From assembly GCF_001306115.1 (NCBI RefSeq), contig NZ_LGCL01000041.1, positions 1 through 64,000 of the forward strand: 64,000 nucleotides of DNA, given 5' to 3'. Of the stretch, positions 32,286-40,997 are shown in pieces. The notes under the pieces are model-generated. The model did no database searches, was not told the DNA's origin, and saw nothing but the letters and a program-made list of their open reading frames with translations. Numbering within the stretch: the stretch's first letter is position 1; each line of letters opens with the position of its first letter. The stretch comes from Ornatilinea apprima (GTDB lineage: Bacteria > Chloroflexota > Anaerolineae > Anaerolineales > Anaerolineaceae). Made by a program: the position numbers and the translations under genes.

Positions 32286-33121
32286 TGGCTGCCTGGACCA
32301 TCACAAAAATGACGCTGCTGGAAGCCAATCGCCGGAAGTTAATCCAGGTGGGCCTGCTGCTCGGTTTTTCTCTACTGGCTATTCACGCCGCCGGTTTTGG
32401 CTTGATCCAATCGCAAATCAATCGCACCGATGGCGGTTTCAGTAGTTTGATTGGCAAAACAGAGTTCTACAACTTCCTGACGATGTCCGGTTTTTACGCA
32501 GTCAATTTTCTGACCATGATGCTGGTCGCACTTTCCGCCTCCAACGCCCTCTCTGGAGAAATCGCTTCCGGCTCCATCCAGACGATGGCCGCCAAACCCA
32601 TTCCCCGCCGCGACATTTACGTAGGCAAATGGCTGGGCATGGCCATTTTAGGCAGCGCCTACCTGCTGCTGATGGTGGGCGGCATGAGCCTGAGCGTCTG
32701 GCTGCAGACCCAATATTTACCCCCCAATTTACTAAAAGGCCTGCTGCTGATGGAATTAAACATGCTGCTGGTTGAAACCGTGGCAATTGCCGCCAGCAGC
32801 GCCCTCTCTTCGCTGGCTTCCGGCGCGCTGACCTTTGGCTTGTACGGCATCAGCTTTGTGGGCAGTTGGATTGAGCAAATCAGCTCCTACATGCAGCTTC
32901 AATCTGGCGTCGACCTGGGCATCATCACCAGTCTCATCTTTCCCGGCGAAGCCATCTGGCGGCGCGCCACTTACCTCATGTCCACCAGCCTGATCCGCAT
33001 GGTCGGCGGGCCGTTCATTTCCAACTCCACCCCCAGCCCGGCCATGACCCTGTACGCGCTGTTCTTTCTGGCGGCTTTCTTTGCCCTGGGCTGGCGCATT
33101 TTCAACCGGCGCGACCTGTAA
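32285..33121 (+). CDS. ABC-2 type transporter permease
   Basis: A 278-residue integral membrane protein with six hydrophobic segments. SGEIASGSIQTMAAKPIPRR (about 88-107) is the cytoplasmic coupling segment typical of ABC-2 permeases. The protein pairs with the ATPase encoded immediately upstream. The likely role is export of a drug, peptide or lipid. Neighbouring sigma/anti-sigma and PadR genes suggest a stress-induced pump, which is an inference. A terminator follows. Confidence 0.87.
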   Translation: MAAWTITKMTLLEANRRKLIQVGLLLGFSLLAIHAAGFGLIQSQINRTDGGFSSLIGKTEFYNFLTMSGFYAVNFLTMMLVALSASNALSGEIASGSIQTMAAKPIPRRDIYVGKWLGMAILGSAYLLLMVGGMSLSVWLQTQYLPPNLLKGLLLMELNMLLVETVAIAASSALSSLASGALTFGLYGISFVGSWIEQISSYMQLQSGVDLGIITSLIFPGEAIWRRATYLMSTSLIRMVGGPFISNSTPSPAMTLYALFFLAAFFALGWRIFNRRDL

Positions 33122-33169
33122 GCGGGTTCAACCCGGCCCTTTCACGAAAACCTATTCGGACAGTAGATC

Positions 33170-33194
33170 GAGCGGGAATCTTCCCGCTCTTTTT
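33170..33194 (+). terminator. Terminator of the ABC transporter operon
   Basis: GAGCGGGAA (33170-33178) and TTCCCGCTC (33181-33189) pair around a 2-nt loop, followed by TTTTT. Confidence 0.85.
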
Positions 33195-33278
33195 GATTCC
33201 TCACGGCGCGGATACTATGTTATGATTAACCTATCGAAACAGTCGACGCGCCAGAAAGAAGGCGCGGGGAGAAACATA

Positions 33279-33821
33279 ATGAGTGTGAAACATGCCATTT
33301 TGGGCCTATTAAGCTGGCAGCCGTTATCGGGTTATGATTTGAAAAAAATATTTTCGGACTCCACCGCCTTCTATTGGTCAGGCAACAACAACCAGGTCTA
33401 CCGCACCCTGCTGGAATTGTATGACGAAGGCCTGGTGAGCCGGGAAATCATCCAGCAGGAAAATCTGCCTGCCAAAAAGATTTACACCATCAGCGAAAAG
33501 GGACGCCAGGAACTGCGACAGTGGATCACGGTTAACCCAGAGCTGCCCGTTCTGCGCAACTCCTTCCTCATCCAGCTTGCCTGGGCAGACCAGCTCACCC
33601 CGCCCGAACTGGAAAACCTGCTGGCAAGTTACGAAGAAGAAATCCACACCCAGTGGTTGATTCACAACCAGAGTTCCCCACAGCTCTCGCCAGAGCAGGC
33701 GCGCAGCCCGCGCGAAGCCCTGCTGTGGTCAGCCATTCACCAGAATCAATTGCGTTTCTATCAAACCGAATGGGATTGGGTCAAACATCTGCGTGTAAGC
33801 CTGGCCGAAATTCAATCGTAA
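33279..33821 (+). CDS. PadR-family transcriptional regulator
   Basis: A 180-residue repressor-type regulator. The winged helix (about 1-85) has the PadR start KHAILGLLSWQPLSGYDLKK, then NQVYRTLLELYDEGLVSREI and the wing PAKKIYTISEKGRQELRQW. The C-terminal helices (about 100-180) form the dimer interface. The ATG at 33279 is preferred to an upstream in-frame start because it gives the canonical N-terminus and has GGGGAG upstream. PadR proteins often control an adjacent exporter, so the ABC genes before it are the natural target, although a terminator lies between. Confidence 0.87.
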   Translation: MSVKHAILGLLSWQPLSGYDLKKIFSDSTAFYWSGNNNQVYRTLLELYDEGLVSREIIQQENLPAKKIYTISEKGRQELRQWITVNPELPVLRNSFLIQLAWADQLTPPELENLLASYEEEIHTQWLIHNQSSPQLSPEQARSPREALLWSAIHQNQLRFYQTEWDWVKHLRVSLAEIQS

Positions 33822-33833
33822 CCCCGACGGGGC

Positions 33834-33858
33834 AAAAAAAAACCGCCGCGAAAGCGGC
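33834..33858 (-). terminator. Terminator downstream of tRNA-Val
   Basis: GCCGC-GAAA-GCGGC (33845-33858) is followed on the minus strand by a run of nine T. It lies 56 bases past the tRNA 3' end. Confidence 0.75.
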
Positions 33859-33913
33859 AGTTCTCAATGCGGGGATTAATCTCCGCGTAGAGGGAGCAAT
33901 TGGGCTCCCCGAG

Positions 33914-33987
33914 TGGGCGCGGAGGGGCTCGAACCCCCGACCTCATGTGTGTGATACATGCGCTCTAACCAACTGAGCTACGCGCCC
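33914..33987 (-). tRNA. tRNA-Val (CAC)
   Basis: A complete cloverleaf reads on the minus strand. The acceptor stem is GGGCGCG/CGCGCCC, the D-arm GCTC-AGTTGGTTA-GAGC, the anticodon stem CATGT/ACATG with loop ATCACAC, and the T-arm carries TTCGAGC. The anticodon at loop positions 34-36 is CAC, which reads GTG (valine). The discriminator is A, and the CCA end is not encoded. Confidence 0.95.
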
Positions 33988-34096
33988 GAAGTGAGGTCAT
34001 TATAGCAAAGCCCTCCAATTTCCGCAAGGATTTTAAGGAAGGTTTCTTTCCCATTTTCCGCAACTCGGCCTGCGTGATAGCCCCGCCCAAGTGCGG

Positions 34097-34102
34097 TATA
34101 AT
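34097..34102 (+). promoter_or_regulatory. Probable -10 box of gyrA
   Basis: A perfect TATAAT lies 35 bases before the gyrA ATG. No good -35 match is seen. GTGAGG lies about ten bases before the start codon. Confidence 0.4.
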
Positions 34103-34137
34103 TAGGCCTGATCAAAAGTAAGTGAGGATAACCAAGA

Positions 34138-36663
34138 ATGGATATTGGAACCGTTCAGTCTGTAGACATCGATAACGAAATGCGCACAGCGTACATGGAT
34201 TACGCCATGAGCGTTATCGTTTCCCGTGCATTGCCCGACGCCCGCGACGGTCTCAAACCCGTTCACCGCCGAATTCTCTACGCCATGCACGACATGGGCA
34301 TTCGCTCTAACACGGCCTACAAAAAATCAGCCCGTATCGTTGGTGAAGTGTTGGGTAAATACCACCCCCATGGCGATATGGCCGTTTACGATGCGATGGC
34401 TCGCCTGGCGCAAGATTTCTCCATGCGCTATCCGCTGGTCGACGGCCAGGGTAACTTTGGCTCCATCGACGGCGACTCACCAGCCGCCATGCGCTACACC
34501 GAAGCTCGCATGGATGCCCGCGCCGAAGAAATGCTGGTCGACATCGACAAGAACACCGTCGATTTCATTGACAACTTCGACGGCACCCTGCAAGAGCCGA
34601 TGGTGCTGCCCGCCCGGCTGCCCAACATGCTCCTCAACGGCGCGTCTGGCATCGCGGTGGGCATGGCCACCAACATCCCCCCCCACAACCTGCGCGAGAT
34701 CAACGAGGCCATCGTCTATCTCATCGATCATATCGACACGATTGATGACATCACCCCCGAAGACCTGATGAAATTTGTTCCCGGCCCCGATTTTCCCACC
34801 GGCGGTGTCATCATCGGCACCGAAGCCATCAAACAGGCCTACAGCACCGGCCGAGGGCGCATCATCATGCGCGGGCTGGCGCATATTGAAGATATGCGCA
34901 GCGGGCGCTACCGCATCGTCATCACCGAGATACCCTACCAGCTCAATAAAACCACCCTCATTGAGCGCATCGCCGAACTTGCCCGATCTGGCAAGCTGGA
35001 TGCGATCAGCGATCTACGCGATGAATCGGACCGGCGCGGCATGAGCATTGTCATCGAACTTAAACGCGGCGCGCAGCCCAAACGCGTTCTCAACCAGCTT
35101 TACAAATACACGGCTTTGCAGTCCACGTTTGGGGTCAACAACCTGGCATTGGTCGACGGCCAGCCGCGCTTGCTGCCATTAAAGCGGTCGTTGCAAATTT
35201 TCATCGAGCACCGCCAGGAAATCATCACCCGCCGCTCGCAATTTGAACTGGACAAAGCCCGCCAGCGCGCCCATATCCTCGACGGCTTGCTAATTGCCCT
35301 CGCCAACCTTGACGATGTGATTAAAACCATCCGCGAGTCGGCCGACGCCGATGAGGCCAAAACCAACCTGGTTACCCGCTTCAAACTCAGCGAAGCCCAG
35401 GCGCAGGCCATCCTCGACATGCAGCTGCGCCGCCTGGCCGCCCTGGAAAGAATGAAAATTGAGGAAGAACAGCGCCAGATCAAAGAACGCATTGCCTACC
35501 TCGAAGACCTGCTGGCTAACCCCAAGAAAATTCTGACCGTCATTAAAGAAGATCTCCAGGCGATGAGCGACAAATACGGCGATCCCCGCCGCACGCGCAT
35601 CTCGCCCGACGAGGCCGAAGAATTGAATGATGAAGACCTGGTTCCCGACGAGCCCATGCTCATCACCCTCACTGAACGCGGCTACATCAAACGCGTTTCT
35701 CCCAGCGTGCACCGCACCCGCTCGCGCGGACGGCGCGGCGCGTCTGGTCAGACCATGCGCGATGAAGACGAAGTGATCATGATGATCAACGCCCGCACCC
35801 TCGACACACTGCTCTTCTTCACCGATAAGGGCAAGGTCTACTCCGAGCGGGTCTACCAGATCCCTGACGCCAACCGCACCGACAAGGGAATTCCACTGGT
35901 AAATGTGATTTCCCTGGAAAATGGCGAAAATGTTACCGCCGCCGTGCCTGTACCAGATTTTAACCTCGCCAATTATTGCACCATGGTTACCACCCTGGGC
36001 AAGATCAAGCGCGTGGAACTGTCTGAATTTTCCAGCGTGCGCAATTCGGGCCTCATCGCCATGAACCTCGATAATGACGACACCCTTGGCTGGGTGCGCC
36101 CCACCAGCGGCAAAGATGAAATTATGATTATCACCGCCCAGGGACGCGCTTTGCGCTTTGAAGAAAAAGAAGTGCGCGCCATGGGCCGCCAGGCCGGCGG
36201 CGTGCGCGCCATCACCCTGCGCGGAAAAGACCGCGTTACCGCCATGGAAGTGGTGGAGCCGGAAGGCTCTCTGCTGATCGTTACCGAAAACGGCTACGGC
36301 AAGCGCACGCCCCTTTCCGAATATCCCTCCAAAGGCCGCGGCACGGGCGGCGTCTACACCATTGACCATACCGCCCTGCCCAAAATTGGTCATATTGCCG
36401 CTGCCAGAGTGGTGCAGACCAAAGATGAAATCACTCTCATCTCGGCTGGCGGCATTGTGCTGCGCCTGAAAGTGAAAGATATCAGCGAGCAGGGACGCAG
36501 CACCCGCGGTGTACGCTTAATGGATATTCTCAAAGGGGATAGTGTAGCCGCGTTGGCCAGGCTGGAGAAGACATCGGCCCCCGCCAGCAGCATGGAAACA
36601 GCCAACGGTGAGGATGCGGTGGAAGAGACTGAAGAAATGATTGAGGAAAACGGCGAAGAATAA
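34138..36663 (+). CDS. gyrA: DNA gyrase subunit A
   Basis: An 841-residue type IIA topoisomerase breakage-reunion subunit. [20 protein letters not shown] (29-48) and the catalytic Tyr120 in AMRYTEARM are present. The quinolone-determining region reads [12 protein letters not shown], with Met81 where E. coli has Ser83; Asp85 matches Asp87. Six beta-pinwheel blades follow residue 500. The GyrA box is degenerate: [10 protein letters not shown] (528-537) stands where QRRGGKG is usual. An acidic tail ends the protein. Length and the N-terminus favour GyrA over ParC, but the altered box leaves some doubt. gyrB is not in the window. Confidence 0.88.
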   Translation: MDIGTVQSVDIDNEMRTAYMDYAMSVIVSRALPDARDGLKPVHRRILYAMHDMGIRSNTAYKKSARIVGEVLGKYHPHGDMAVYDAMARLAQDFSMRYPLVDGQGNFGSIDGDSPAAMRYTEARMDARAEEMLVDIDKNTVDFIDNFDGTLQEPMVLPARLPNMLLNGASGIAVGMATNIPPHNLREINEAIVYLIDHIDTIDDITPEDLMKFVPGPDFPTGGVIIGTEAIKQAYSTGRGRIIMRGLAHIEDMRSGRYRIVITEIPYQLNKTTLIERIAELARSGKLDAISDLRDESDRRGMSIVIELKRGAQPKRVLNQLYKYTALQSTFGVNNLALVDGQPRLLPLKRSLQIFIEHRQEIITRRSQFELDKARQRAHILDGLLIALANLDDVIKTIRESADADEAKTNLVTRFKLSEAQAQAILDMQLRRLAALERMKIEEEQRQIKERIAYLEDLLANPKKILTVIKEDLQAMSDKYGDPRRTRISPDEAEELNDEDLVPDEPMLITLTERGYIKRVSPSVHRTRSRGRRGASGQTMRDEDEVIMMINARTLDTLLFFTDKGKVYSERVYQIPDANRTDKGIPLVNVISLENGENVTAAVPVPDFNLANYCTMVTTLGKIKRVELSEFSSVRNSGLIAMNLDNDDTLGWVRPTSGKDEIMIITAQGRALRFEEKEVRAMGRQAGGVRAITLRGKDRVTAMEVVEPEGSLLIVTENGYGKRTPLSEYPSKGRGTGGVYTIDHTALPKIGHIAAARVVQTKDEITLISAGGIVLRLKVKDISEQGRSTRGVRLMDILKGDSVAALARLEKTSAPASSMETANGEDAVEETEEMIEENGEE

Positions 36664-36693
36664 CCGCCGGAGAACCAATAAAAAAAACAAACA

Positions 36694-36736
36694 CAGGCTG
36701 GGGCTATTTCATAGAGAAATGCCCCAGCCTGGTTTT
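36694..36736. terminator. Terminator between gyrA and the small membrane gene
   Basis: CAGGCTGGGGC (36694-36704) pairs with GCCCCAGCCTG (36721-36731). GGTTTT follows on plus and a T-rich run on minus, so it can serve both convergent genes. Confidence 0.85.
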
Positions 36737-36744
36737 AATGACTG

Positions 36745-36978
36745 CTAGAAAAATGGGAGGTAAACGCTTCCGGTGAACACCAAAAAGAAAATCCCCAAAA
36801 CACAGGTCATTAACAGCACCAGCAAAATCAACACAAAACGTTGAGCCGCGGTCATACCGAAAATGCGTGTCTCTGGCACCGATCTCTTTCTTTTTTGGGC
36901 TCGCTTGCGGTCTTCCTCATAAGAAGAAATCTCTTCTTCCGCATTCGAAGTGGCGGTGTTGCGTAGATCATCTAACAT
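36745..36978 (-). CDS. Small single-pass membrane protein
   Basis: A 77-residue protein of unknown function. The first 45 residues are charged (EEEISSYEEDRKRAQKRKRS) and probably cytoplasmic. One transmembrane helix follows (RFVLILLVLLMTCVLGIFFL, about 47-66). GAGGTAGAG precedes the ATG. It lies upstream of nothing obvious on its strand and is followed by the shared terminator. I cannot place it in a family. Confidence 0.65.
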   Translation of the reverse strand: MLDDLRNTATSNAEEEISSYEEDRKRAQKRKRSVPETRIFGMTAAQRFVLILLVLLMTCVLGIFFLVFTGSVYLPFF

Positions 36979-37005
36979 TTCTCTACCTCCTTATCCGGCT
37001 GCGGG

Positions 37006-37785
37006 TTACCCCAATCGTAAATGCACATCTCCTATCGTCAACGCGATCTCATCTCCCGCTTCTGATTCTAGCAGCAAACATCCATTCGTTCTAACCCCTT
37101 TCAGCCGCCCATATGTGATCTGGTCACCGGGCTGGCTGACCTTCACCCATTGGCCCTGAAACGCCAGACGGCTGGAATAAAGCTGGTAAAACACGCTGCT
37201 CAACAGGTGCTTGCGCCAGGCGGTGATCTCTCTCAATATTTCACGCAGCAAAAGCAAACGGTCTGCCGGGCGGTCGGCCTCCGTTTCCACGCAGGTCGCG
37301 GGGAACAGCAGCATCTCTGGTGCTGGCACTGAGGAAGGTGCAACATTCACACCAATCCCCACCACCACGGCTTCAACCCGCGCCTCCATCCACACTGATT
37401 CCACCAAAACGCCGCACAATTTCTTCCCGTTCACCAGCACGTCGTTTGGCCATTTGATCTCGGCTGGCAGGCCAAAGGTCTTCTCTAACGCCTGCTGAAC
37501 CGCCACGCCCGCCAATGCGGAGAACAGCGAAATACCCTCCTGCTCCTGCGGGCTGGGGCGGAAGATCAGACTGAAAGCCAGCGCCGCGCCCGGCACAGTT
37601 ACCCACTGGCGGTTCATTCGCCCGCGCCCCTGGGTCTGCTCATCGGCAATCACCAGCGCGCCGTCTGGCGCACCGCTGGCCGCCCACGTCAGCGCCGCGT
37701 CATTGCTCGACCCGATCTTCTCAAAGAATTGAAAGCTCGGAATCTCCAGTCTCTTCAGCGCCTTCGTAAGGTCAACTTCATTCAT
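37006..37785 (-). CDS. birA: Biotin--[acetyl-CoA-carboxylase] ligase, no DNA-binding domain
   Basis: A 259-residue group I biotin protein ligase that activates biotin with ATP and attaches it to a carboxyl-carrier lysine. EKIGSSNDAALTWA (about 21-34), DEQTQGRGRMNRQW (about 48-61, the biotinyl-AMP loop) and KWPNDVLVNGKKLCGVLVES (about 110-129) are all intact. The N-terminal helix-turn-helix of E. coli BirA is missing, so it does not act as a repressor by that route. The ATG at 37785 is preferred; a TTG at 37815 would overlap the previous gene. Confidence 0.9.
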   Translation of the reverse strand: MNEVDLTKALKRLEIPSFQFFEKIGSSNDAALTWAASGAPDGALVIADEQTQGRGRMNRQWVTVPGAALAFSLIFRPSPQEQEGISLFSALAGVAVQQALEKTFGLPAEIKWPNDVLVNGKKLCGVLVESVWMEARVEAVVVGIGVNVAPSSVPAPEMLLFPATCVETEADRPADRLLLLREILREITAWRKHLLSSVFYQLYSSRLAFQGQWVKVSQPGDQITYGRLKGVRTNGCLLLESEAGDEIALTIGDVHLRLG

Positions 37786-37798
37786 AACCGCTGCCTGC

Positions 37799-38329
37799 TT
37801 ATTCTCCCTTCGCAACCGGCCCGCCCGCGGAGGGCTTTAACCGTTCCCAAATCGTCTTTGATGTTTCCTCGTTGAGCGCGTGGCGGAACAAATCATCCGA
37901 AAAGGTTTGCAAAGCCTGTTCCAACTGATCCGCCCAGCGGTGCTCCACCAGCGCAATGATTGCCGAGCTGTCGTTCACCAGGCTGCTTTCAAACGCGGCC
38001 AGGGTGTCGTTTTCAAAGCCCATATCCACCTGGCTGGCAGCCACTCCGCCTACTGCCGCGCCCGCCGCCGCTCCTACAACCGCGCCAGCCGGCCCACCGA
38101 TCAGGCCCAGCAGGCCGCCGGTGATCGCGCCAAACACAGCCCCCTGAGCGGGGTTGACGTCTTCAGTCTCGTACAGGCGAAACTTGCCCTGCGCGTTCTT
38201 GGCCAGCACCGCGGCATTAGCCAGGTGAATCACCTGCTTGCGGCTCAAAGTCTTCAGTTTTTTCAAAACGTCAGCCGCTTCATTTTCGCCGTCAAACGAC
38301 GCTACCATCAACTCCAGCGGTGAACTCAT
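37799..38329 (-). CDS. DUF1269-like protein with glycine-zipper segment
   Basis: A 176-residue protein resembling the DUF1269 family. An N-terminal domain (about 1-60) has ELMVASFDGENEAADVLKKL, similar to a ferredoxin-like or dodecin-like fold. A Gly/Ala-rich hydrophobic segment (about 65-100, GAVFGAITGGLLGLIGGPAG) follows. The C-terminal third is helical. Glycine zippers of this kind associate with membranes. AGGAG lies nine bases before the ATG. It sits 13 bases upstream of birA, so they are probably co-transcribed. Its function is unknown. Confidence 0.72.
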   Translation of the reverse strand: MSSPLELMVASFDGENEAADVLKKLKTLSRKQVIHLANAAVLAKNAQGKFRLYETEDVNPAQGAVFGAITGGLLGLIGGPAGAVVGAAAGAAVGGVAASQVDMGFENDTLAAFESSLVNDSSAIIALVEHRWADQLEQALQTFSDDLFRHALNEETSKTIWERLKPSAGGPVAKGE

Positions 38330-38459
38330 TTTCTGCTCCTCACAGCTCTTTCTCATAGTTTAACACACCTGCGGCGCAAATGTTTCCCCCAAATCACGCG
38401 CATTGCCATCCGCGGCCAGGGCAGCCAAAGCATTTTCTCTCAGAACGTCCAATCCGCAT

Positions 38460-38503
38460 AAAAAAGCACCCCTCCCGACAGATTCGCGAGCGCCTGGGAG
38501 GGG
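38460..38503 (-). terminator. Terminator of the Hsp20 gene
   Basis: CCCCTCCC (38469-38476) pairs with GGGAGGGG (38496-38503). On the minus strand the stem is followed by TGCTTTTTTATG. Confidence 0.75.
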
Positions 38504-38575
38504 GATTATTCCAATTTCGATTCTGAGCCGCAAAGCCGGTAATCATCCGCGGCTTGCGGGTACCGCTTTGTCTGC

Positions 38576-38992
38576 TTATTTCACCGAGACTTTAATCGTC
38601 TTGGGGCGGGCAGCTTCCGCTTTCGGAATGCTCAGAGTCAGCACGCCATTTTCCATGCTGGCCTCGGCTTTGGCGCTGTCGAGCTGGTCAGGCAGATTGA
38701 TGGTGCGGCAGAAACGGCCGCTGGGCAGTTCAGTCAGCAAATACTTCTCGCCATCGCCGCGCTCGCGCTGATATTCGCCTTTAATGCTCACCACTTCATT
38801 CACCACACTGATTTCCAGGTCTTCTGCTTTGATACCCGGCAGCATGGCGCTGATCACAAAAGCATCGTTTTCCTCTTTGATGTCAATGGGGAAGGCCACC
38901 CGCGATTCAACCATGTTGGCCCAGTTTTGCGCGTCAGCCAGATTCATCATTCGCCGTGCCCGACGGCCGATAGGGGTTAGATAGAGTGTCAT
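38576..38992 (-). CDS. Hsp20/alpha-crystallin family small heat shock protein
   Basis: A 138-residue ATP-independent chaperone that forms oligomers and holds unfolded proteins. The alpha-crystallin domain (about 35-130) begins PIDIKEENDAFVISAMLPGI and has VSIKGEYQRERGDGEKYLL. The signature GVLTLSIPKAEAARPKTIKV closes the domain. Its short N-terminus is typical of bacterial class A proteins. AGGAG lies before the ATG at 38992, and upstream in-frame starts would place that site inside the gene. No CIRCE-type repeat is evident upstream. Confidence 0.9.
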   Translation of the reverse strand: MTLYLTPIGRRARRMMNLADAQNWANMVESRVAFPIDIKEENDAFVISAMLPGIKAEDLEISVVNEVVSIKGEYQRERGDGEKYLLTELPSGRFCRTINLPDQLDSAKAEASMENGVLTLSIPKAEAARPKTIKVSVK

Positions 38993-39216
38993 TTCACATT
39001 CTCCTGTAAGTTGATCCATTCGTTTTTCAACGTTGATTATGATTTGGTTATGTCATCATCTTACCGCTCAAAGATTGGAGAATTGATAACAAAGTGTAGA
39101 TTTTTTATAAGAAATGCCGATAATCCTGATAAGCTTACACATCGGTGAAGACTTTGATTAAGGTTCAGCCAGCCTCCTTTTTTTGTGGTATGATCGAAAA
39201 ATTGGAGAATGTGACT

Positions 39217-39600
39217 ATGGAGAAAGAAAAAATCACCATTATTGAAGGTCCTCCTCCCACCTTCGAGCAGATTGACGACGGATGGGCAATGGGCTTAAAC
39301 GAAGGCCCTTCACTCTATGATCTGGCGATCACCCGCCTGCGCACCTTCAACGGCGCGGCGCTGGTCGAACGCTGCTACCGTGCCTGGAACAAACAAGACT
39401 CGATCTTCCTGCACTACAAGAATGACCTCGGCCTGGAAGAATCCGCGCCCATCCTGGCCGCCCGCTCCGTGGAAACGGAAGACGGACAGGTATTGATCCT
39501 GTGGGTGCGGCGCAACCCCGGCGAAGACGATGATGATATCGACTTTGACGATGATGAAGAGCTTGACTTCGGCGATGATGATCCCGAAGATCTGATCTAA
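39217..39600 (+). CDS. Small protein with an acidic C-terminal tail
   Basis: A 127-residue soluble protein of unknown function. The folded part (about 1-100) includes GWAMGLNEGPSLYDLAITRL and LVERCYRAWNKQDSIFLHYK. The last 27 residues are almost entirely Asp and Glu, reminiscent of RNA polymerase delta-like or DNA-mimic tails, but without family support. The ATG at 39217 has GGAG ten bases upstream. An in-frame start at 39145 is possible but lacks a ribosome-binding site. A terminator follows, so it is monocistronic. Confidence 0.68.
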   Translation: MEKEKITIIEGPPPTFEQIDDGWAMGLNEGPSLYDLAITRLRTFNGAALVERCYRAWNKQDSIFLHYKNDLGLEESAPILAARSVETEDGQVLILWVRRNPGEDDDDIDFDDDEELDFGDDDPEDLI

Positions 39601-39621
39601 AACCAAGCCTCACAACGAATC

Positions 39622-39651
39622 ATACCCGCCCTTCACGAGCGGGTATTTTTC
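39622..39651 (+). terminator. Terminator of the acidic-tail gene
   Basis: ATACCCGC (39622-39629) pairs with GCGGGTAT (39639-39646), followed by a T-run. Confidence 0.85.
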
Positions 39652-39695
39652 TATCAAACCTATGCGCCCGCCAAAAACAGGCAGGGCGACAATGA

Positions 39696-39701
39696 TATAA
39701 T
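39696..39701 (+). promoter_or_regulatory. -10 box of the C39-peptidase gene, possibly giving a leaderless mRNA
   Basis: A perfect TATAAT ends six bases before the ATG at 39708, and there is no Shine-Dalgarno sequence. Transcription would start at or next to the start codon. Confidence 0.5.
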
Positions 39702-39707
39702 CACAAT

Positions 39708-40997
39708 ATGGTTAAAAACAAACAACAACTCATCCTGATCGGCGCCGCCATCGTTGCGGCTGCCTTACTGGTGATTGCCTTCACCCCCCTGGGAGAGAGC
39801 CTTACTTTTCACCTCAATCAGTGGAAATACCGCATCGATTACGCGCTGAACCCACCCGAAGAAGTGGTCTTTGTGCCGCGCACCACCAACCCCGCCGTGC
39901 GGGTTGAAACCTTCACCCCCACCGCTCTCCCCGCCGAGACGCAAAACGCCGCCACCCCCACGGTTGGCCAATCGCCCACCCCGGCCGCCACCCCCACACC
40001 ACCACCCGCCCAGGCCAACATCACCGGCATTCGCTACATCGACCAGCACTATGGCCAGAACAAATGCGCTCCGGCCACCCTGGCTATGGCGCTTTCTTAT
40101 TGGGGCTGGGACGAGAACCCCAGCGTGATGGACCCCTTCTTGATGCCCTTTGAGTTTGACAAGAATGTCATGCCTTACGAGCTGGTCAGCTTTGTTGCCG
40201 AACAGACCCAGCAGTCGGTGATATCCCGCACCGGCGGCACCATTGAGCTGCTGGAGCGCCTTATCTCCGCCGGCTTCCCGGTGATGGTGGAAAAAGGCGT
40301 TTATGAGCGCGACCTCTCTGGAAAAGTGAGCTGGATGGGGCATTATCAGGTGGTCAGCGGCTACGACCGCGCCCAACAGCGCTTCACCACCCAAGATTCA
40401 TACCACACCGCCAACTATATTGTCTCCTATGAAGACATGCAGCGCGGCTGGCGCTCCTTTAATTACACGTTTCTGGTCATTTATAACCCTGAAAAAGAAG
40501 CGGATCTCTTCCAGGTTTTAGGCAGTTACGCGGACGTCAATGCCGCCAATCAGGCTGCCATGCAAATCGCCCAAACCGAATCGGCCAGCCTGGAAGGCCA
40601 GGCGAAATTCTTTGCCCTCTTCAATTACGGTTCCAGTCTGGTGAGCCTGCAAGACTATTACGGCGCGTCTCAGGCGTATGACCAGGCCTGGGCCTATTAT
40701 GCCGGCCTGCCCGCCGAAGACCGCCCCTGGCGCATCATGTGGTATCAGACCGGCCCCTACTTTGCCTACTATTACTCCGGCCGCTATCAAGACCTGATCG
40801 ACCTGGCCACCCAGACCATCGACGCGGCCAGCCAGCCCTATCTCGAAGAAAGCTGGTATTGGCGCGCCCGTGGTTACGCCGCCGCCGGTATGGTGGAAGA
40901 AGCCGTCAGCGACCTGCGCACCAGTTTGCAGTATCACCCCGAATTTTCCCCATCAGTGGCCATGTTACAGGAGTTGGGATACACAGCCGAGCCATGA
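39708..40997 (+). CDS. C39-like cysteine peptidase with TPR-like region, membrane-anchored
   Basis: A 429-residue exported protein. A single N-terminal membrane helix (about 7-26) is followed by a Pro/Thr-rich spacer to residue 105. The peptidase C39_2-type domain (about 107-260) has the catalytic Cys120 in GQNKCAPATLAMAL, His212 in GHYQVVSGYD and a likely Asp230 in TTQDSYH. The C-terminal 160 residues are helical and TPR-like (AKFFALFNYGSSLVSLQDYY). It probably acts outside the membrane on an unknown substrate. Its stop overlaps the sbcD start by four bases, which joins it to the repair operon. Confidence 0.8.
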   Translation: MVKNKQQLILIGAAIVAAALLVIAFTPLGESLTFHLNQWKYRIDYALNPPEEVVFVPRTTNPAVRVETFTPTALPAETQNAATPTVGQSPTPAATPTPPPAQANITGIRYIDQHYGQNKCAPATLAMALSYWGWDENPSVMDPFLMPFEFDKNVMPYELVSFVAEQTQQSVISRTGGTIELLERLISAGFPVMVEKGVYERDLSGKVSWMGHYQVVSGYDRAQQRFTTQDSYHTANYIVSYEDMQRGWRSFNYTFLVIYNPEKEADLFQVLGSYADVNAANQAAMQIAQTESASLEGQAKFFALFNYGSSLVSLQDYYGASQAYDQAWAYYAGLPAEDRPWRIMWYQTGPYFAYYYSGRYQDLIDLATQTIDAASQPYLEESWYWRARGYAAAGMVEEAVSDLRTSLQYHPEFSPSVAMLQELGYTAEP

